Source: Thiobacillus sp. UBA6918
GTDB lineage: Bacteria; Pseudomonadota; Gammaproteobacteria; Burkholderiales; Thiobacillaceae
NCBI GenBank assembly: GCA_002450925.1
Contig: DKAU01000021.1
Coordinates: forward strand, 689-9,865
Direction: 5' to 3'
Length of the DNA: 9,177 bases
In this document: piece after piece, positions 7,147 to 9,177 of the stretch
How the letters are laid out: every line of letters begins with the position of its first letter
How positions within the stretch are numbered: position 1 is the stretch's first letter
Made by a program: the position numbers and the translations under genes
The notes under the pieces: model-generated
What the model was told of the DNA's origin: nothing
The model's input: only the letters and a program-made list of their open reading frames with translations
The model's database searches: none

Positions 7147-7172
7147 AAGGCCGTCACCTGACGGCCTTTTTT
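7147..7172 (+). terminator. Rho-independent terminator after the fadL-type gene
   Basis: The stem GGCCGTC (7149-7155), loop ACCT, and GACGGCC (7160-7166) form a perfect 7-bp GC-rich hairpin. It extends to 9 bp by pairing the flanking AA with the first two Ts, and is followed by six Ts (7167-7172). This is a textbook intrinsic terminator for the ligase-fadL transcript. It has no comparable T run on the minus strand, so it should work in one direction. The next gene's ATG begins at 7173, immediately after the T run. Confidence 0.9.
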
Positions 7173-8459
7173 ATGCCTGAACAAATGCCCCCCATCGAAA
7201 ACCTGCTGCTGCGACTAATTGCAGACAGCCACAACGTTCCGCTCGTGATCCAGGTTGGAGCGCTGTTGTTATCGGTGCTGCTGGGCTGGCTACTTGTGCG
7301 ACTCCTGAGCCCGCGCGTTGCAAGGCTTGAGGATTCCTGGGCTGCTGGCGCAGCAGGGATTCGTACAGTTGGCCTGCCGTTCGCGATTCTGGGCTGCACG
7401 TGGGTGTTGCGCGAATTGCTGGGCCTCCGGCAAAGCGAACTACACCTGCTGAATCTTGCCATCCCGCTTCTCACCGCACTCGTTATTATCCGATTGCTCG
7501 TCCACGTTCTGCGTTACACGCTCAAATCCGGCGAAACGCTGAAGAACTGGGAACGAAGCATAAGCTGGGTCATCTGGATCGCCGTAGCGCTGCATGTCGC
7601 AGGCGTACTTCCCCGTGTCCGGGCTGCGCTCGATACGGTCTCGTTTGAAGCAGGCGCGCACCGCTTCTCATTGATGACATTGCTTGAAGCACTGACGGTC
7701 ATCATTAGCGCTGTCATTCTGGCCTTGTGGGCATCGCAGTTCATCGAGAGCAGGCTGATGCGCGTGCCGAACATGGATCTCAGCCTGCGCATGGCACTGA
7801 CCAAGGTGGCGCGCACCTTCCTGCTTGTGCTGGCTGTACTGTTTGCGCTTCCCGCTGTTGGCATCGACCTCACGGTGCTGTCGGTTTTTGGCGGCGCGCT
7901 CGGCGTGGGCCTGGGTTTCGGTTTGCAAAAAATCGCAAGTAATTATGTTTCAGGGTTCATCATCCTGCTGGACCGATCGGTACGGATTGGCGACATGGTT
8001 ACCGTGGACAACAAGTACGGCCAGGTAAGCCAGATCAATACCCGTTACACGCTGTTGCGAGCACTGGACGGCACGGAATCCATCATTCCCAACGAGATGC
8101 TGATTTCCCAGACCGTAATCAACCACTCGTTCTCAGCCCCGGACATCCGGGTGGGCCTGCCGATTCAGGTCAGCTATTCAAGCGATCTGGACAAGGTGCG
8201 CGAACTGATGATCGCTGCCGCTAGAAGCCACCCGCGGGTTGCACAGGGTGGCAGCGAGGAACCCAAGGTCTACCTGCACGAATTTGCCGATAGCGGCATT
8301 AATCTGGAGCTTTCCGTCTGGATCAAGGACGCAGAGGAAGGCCAGTTCAGCCTGCGCTCGGATTTGTACTGGGCCATCTGGAAATTGTTCAGGGAAGAGG
8401 GGATCGAGATACCATTCCCGCAGCGCGTGGTTCATCTCGTCCCTGAAAAATCCGCTTGA
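7173..8459 (+). CDS. MscS family mechanosensitive ion channel
   Basis: This is an inner-membrane channel that opens under membrane tension to release solutes after osmotic downshock. At 428 residues it is larger than E. coli MscS (286) and nearer YbdG-sized members. About six hydrophobic segments (roughly 23-45, 60-80, 91-114, 129-148, 166-190, 210-230) precede the pore helix. The pore-lining helix is Gly/Ala-rich, FGGALGVGLGFGLQKIASN (239-257), followed by the beta domain with RIGDMVTVD (271-279), TLLRALDGTESIIPN (293-307), and a C-terminal alpha/beta region ending in EIPFPQR (412-418). These features are diagnostic of the family. The start is uncertain: the ATG at 7173 abuts a terminator T run and has no Shine-Dalgarno; an ATG at 7185 lacks one too. 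The extra N-terminal helices are of unknown role. Confidence 0.93.
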   Translation: MPEQMPPIENLLLRLIADSHNVPLVIQVGALLLSVLLGWLLVRLLSPRVARLEDSWAAGAAGIRTVGLPFAILGCTWVLRELLGLRQSELHLLNLAIPLLTALVIIRLLVHVLRYTLKSGETLKNWERSISWVIWIAVALHVAGVLPRVRAALDTVSFEAGAHRFSLMTLLEALTVIISAVILALWASQFIESRLMRVPNMDLSLRMALTKVARTFLLVLAVLFALPAVGIDLTVLSVFGGALGVGLGFGLQKIASNYVSGFIILLDRSVRIGDMVTVDNKYGQVSQINTRYTLLRALDGTESIIPNEMLISQTVINHSFSAPDIRVGLPIQVSYSSDLDKVRELMIAAARSHPRVAQGGSEEPKVYLHEFADSGINLELSVWIKDAEEGQFSLRSDLYWAIWKLFREEGIEIPFPQRVVHLVPEKSA

Positions 8460-8483
8460 TTTTTAAAGGAATAGCCCCATAAT
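8456..8483 (+). promoter_or_regulatory. Likely sigma-70-type promoter of the desaturase gene
   Basis: TTGATT (8456-8461, four of six bases matching TTGACA) and CATAAT (8478-8483, five of six matching TATAAT) are separated by 16 bp. The -35 box overlaps the stop codon of the channel gene. Transcription would start near 8490, giving a leader of about 30 bases that contains the ribosome site. This suggests the desaturase can be expressed independently of mscS. No operator repeat is obvious. Confidence 0.45.
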
Positions 8484-8508
8484 ATCGGGACTTTGATGTC
8501 TGCTTTAA

Positions 8509-8513
8509 AAGGA
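8509..8513 (+). promoter_or_regulatory. Ribosome-binding site of the desaturase gene
   Basis: AAGGA lies 8 bases before the ATG at 8522, which is near-ideal spacing. It fixes the start, because no other in-frame start upstream has comparable support. Confidence 0.7.
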
Positions 8514-8521
8514 CAAACTAC

Positions 8522-9177
8522 ATGTTGTTATCCGTTTTTGATCTCCCGTGGTGGAACCTCCCCTGGTGGAACTATGTGTTGATTACGCTGGTGTTTACCC
8601 ACATCACCATCGCGTCTGTCACCATTTTCCTGCATCGCCACCAAGCCCACCGCGCACTGGACCTCCACCCAATTCCCAGCCATTTTTTCCGTTTCTGGCT
8701 GTGGATGACCACGGGCATGGTTACCAAAGCCTGGGCTTCCATCCATCGCAAGCACCACGCCAAGTGCGAAACCCCGGAAGACCCACACAGCCCTCAGATC
8801 CTCGGATTAAAGAAGGTATTTTTTGAAGGCGCCGAGCTTTATCGCGCTGAAGCCAAAAATGCCGAAACTTTGGAAAAATACGGTCATGGCACCCCCGATG
8901 ACTGGATTGAGCGCAACATCTACACGCCATATTCCGGCAAAGGCATTTTGCTCATGGCGCTGATCAACATCGCGCTGTTCGGCCCCATCGGACTCACCAT
9001 CTGGGCTGTGCAAATGGCCTGGATCCCCATCACCGCTGCCGGCATCATCAACGGCGTCGGCCACTACTGGGGATACCGCAACTTCGCCTGCGAAGACGCT
9101 TCCACCAACATCGTTCCGTGGGGCATCATCATCGGCGGCGAAGAACTGCACAACAACCACCACGCCTACGGCACCAG
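8522..9177 (+). CDS. Membrane fatty acid (acyl-CoA type) desaturase, C-terminus cut by window edge
   Basis: This di-iron membrane enzyme introduces a cis double bond into acyl chains, probably of delta-9 stearoyl-CoA desaturase type, using oxygen and an electron donor. The first 218 residues are visible and hold all three histidine boxes: HRHQAH (38-43), HRKHH (76-80) and HNNHH (210-214), plus a conserved NGVGHYWGYRNF segment (178-189) with an additional candidate ligand, His181. Hydrophobic helices lie near 17-36, 55-70, 141-160 and 165-180. The remaining C-terminal part lies outside the window. Proximity to the acyl-CoA ligase and FadL-type porin fits an acyl-CoA substrate, but acyl-lipid or acyl-ACP substrates cannot be excluded. 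An LPWWN-LPWWN duplication occurs near the N-terminus (residues 8-17). Confidence 0.93.
   Translation, partial: MLLSVFDLPWWNLPWWNYVLITLVFTHITIASVTIFLHRHQAHRALDLHPIPSHFFRFWLWMTTGMVTKAWASIHRKHHAKCETPEDPHSPQILGLKKVFFEGAELYRAEAKNAETLEKYGHGTPDDWIERNIYTPYSGKGILLMALINIALFGPIGLTIWAVQMAWIPITAAGIINGVGHYWGYRNFACEDASTNIVPWGIIIGGEELHNNHHAYGT
8543..8572 (+). repeat. 15-bp tandem duplication within the desaturase gene
   Basis: CTCCCGTGGTGGAAC (8543-8557) is followed directly by CTCCCCTGGTGGAAC (8558-8572), two 15-base units differing at one position. They keep the frame and encode LPWWN twice, just before the first membrane helix. The single mismatch is silent (CCG to CCC). Confidence 0.85.

Overview
This is an ordinary, densely packed chromosomal segment from a moderately GC-rich Gram-negative bacterium. 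The protein families suggest a proteobacterium, most likely a betaproteobacterium: class I PurE with PurK, a YdcH/DUF465 protein, PsiE, a RsmB/NOP methyltransferase starting SLKLTPAQF, and an outer-membrane FadL-type porin. The taxon is inferred from these resemblances only. There are no RNA genes, insertion sequences, phage genes or CRISPR repeats, and no gene-free stretch over 300 bases. The longest gene gaps are about 60 to 70 bases.

Layout. Positions 1-1541 (minus strand) hold purE followed by purK, the two-step conversion of AIR to CAIR in purine synthesis; purK runs off the left edge. A 58-bp divergent gap separates purE from a plus-strand pair, a 71-residue YdcH-like protein and psiE (1600-2240). 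psiE converges, with 3 bp between stops, on a 135-residue minus-strand protein I do not recognise (2244-2651). Its start codon faces that of a RsmB-like rRNA methyltransferase gene (2662-3921), only 10 bp away.

The right half centres on fatty acids and the envelope. It has a long-chain acyl-CoA ligase (3987-5789) and a FadL-type outer-membrane transporter (5823-7100), which probably form one operon ending in a strong intrinsic terminator (7147-7172). A MscS-type channel (7173-8459) starts on the base after the terminator's T run. Last is the first part of a three-histidine-box fatty acid desaturase (8522 to the right edge), with its own likely promoter. FadL would import fatty acids, the ligase would activate them to acyl-CoA, and the desaturase could modify acyl chains; the MscS channel responds to tension in the same membrane. 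That link is inferred from gene proximity.

I found no convincing new system. The points most worth checking are the terminator abutting the mscS start, the 10-bp divergent start pair, and the unrecognised 135-residue protein.
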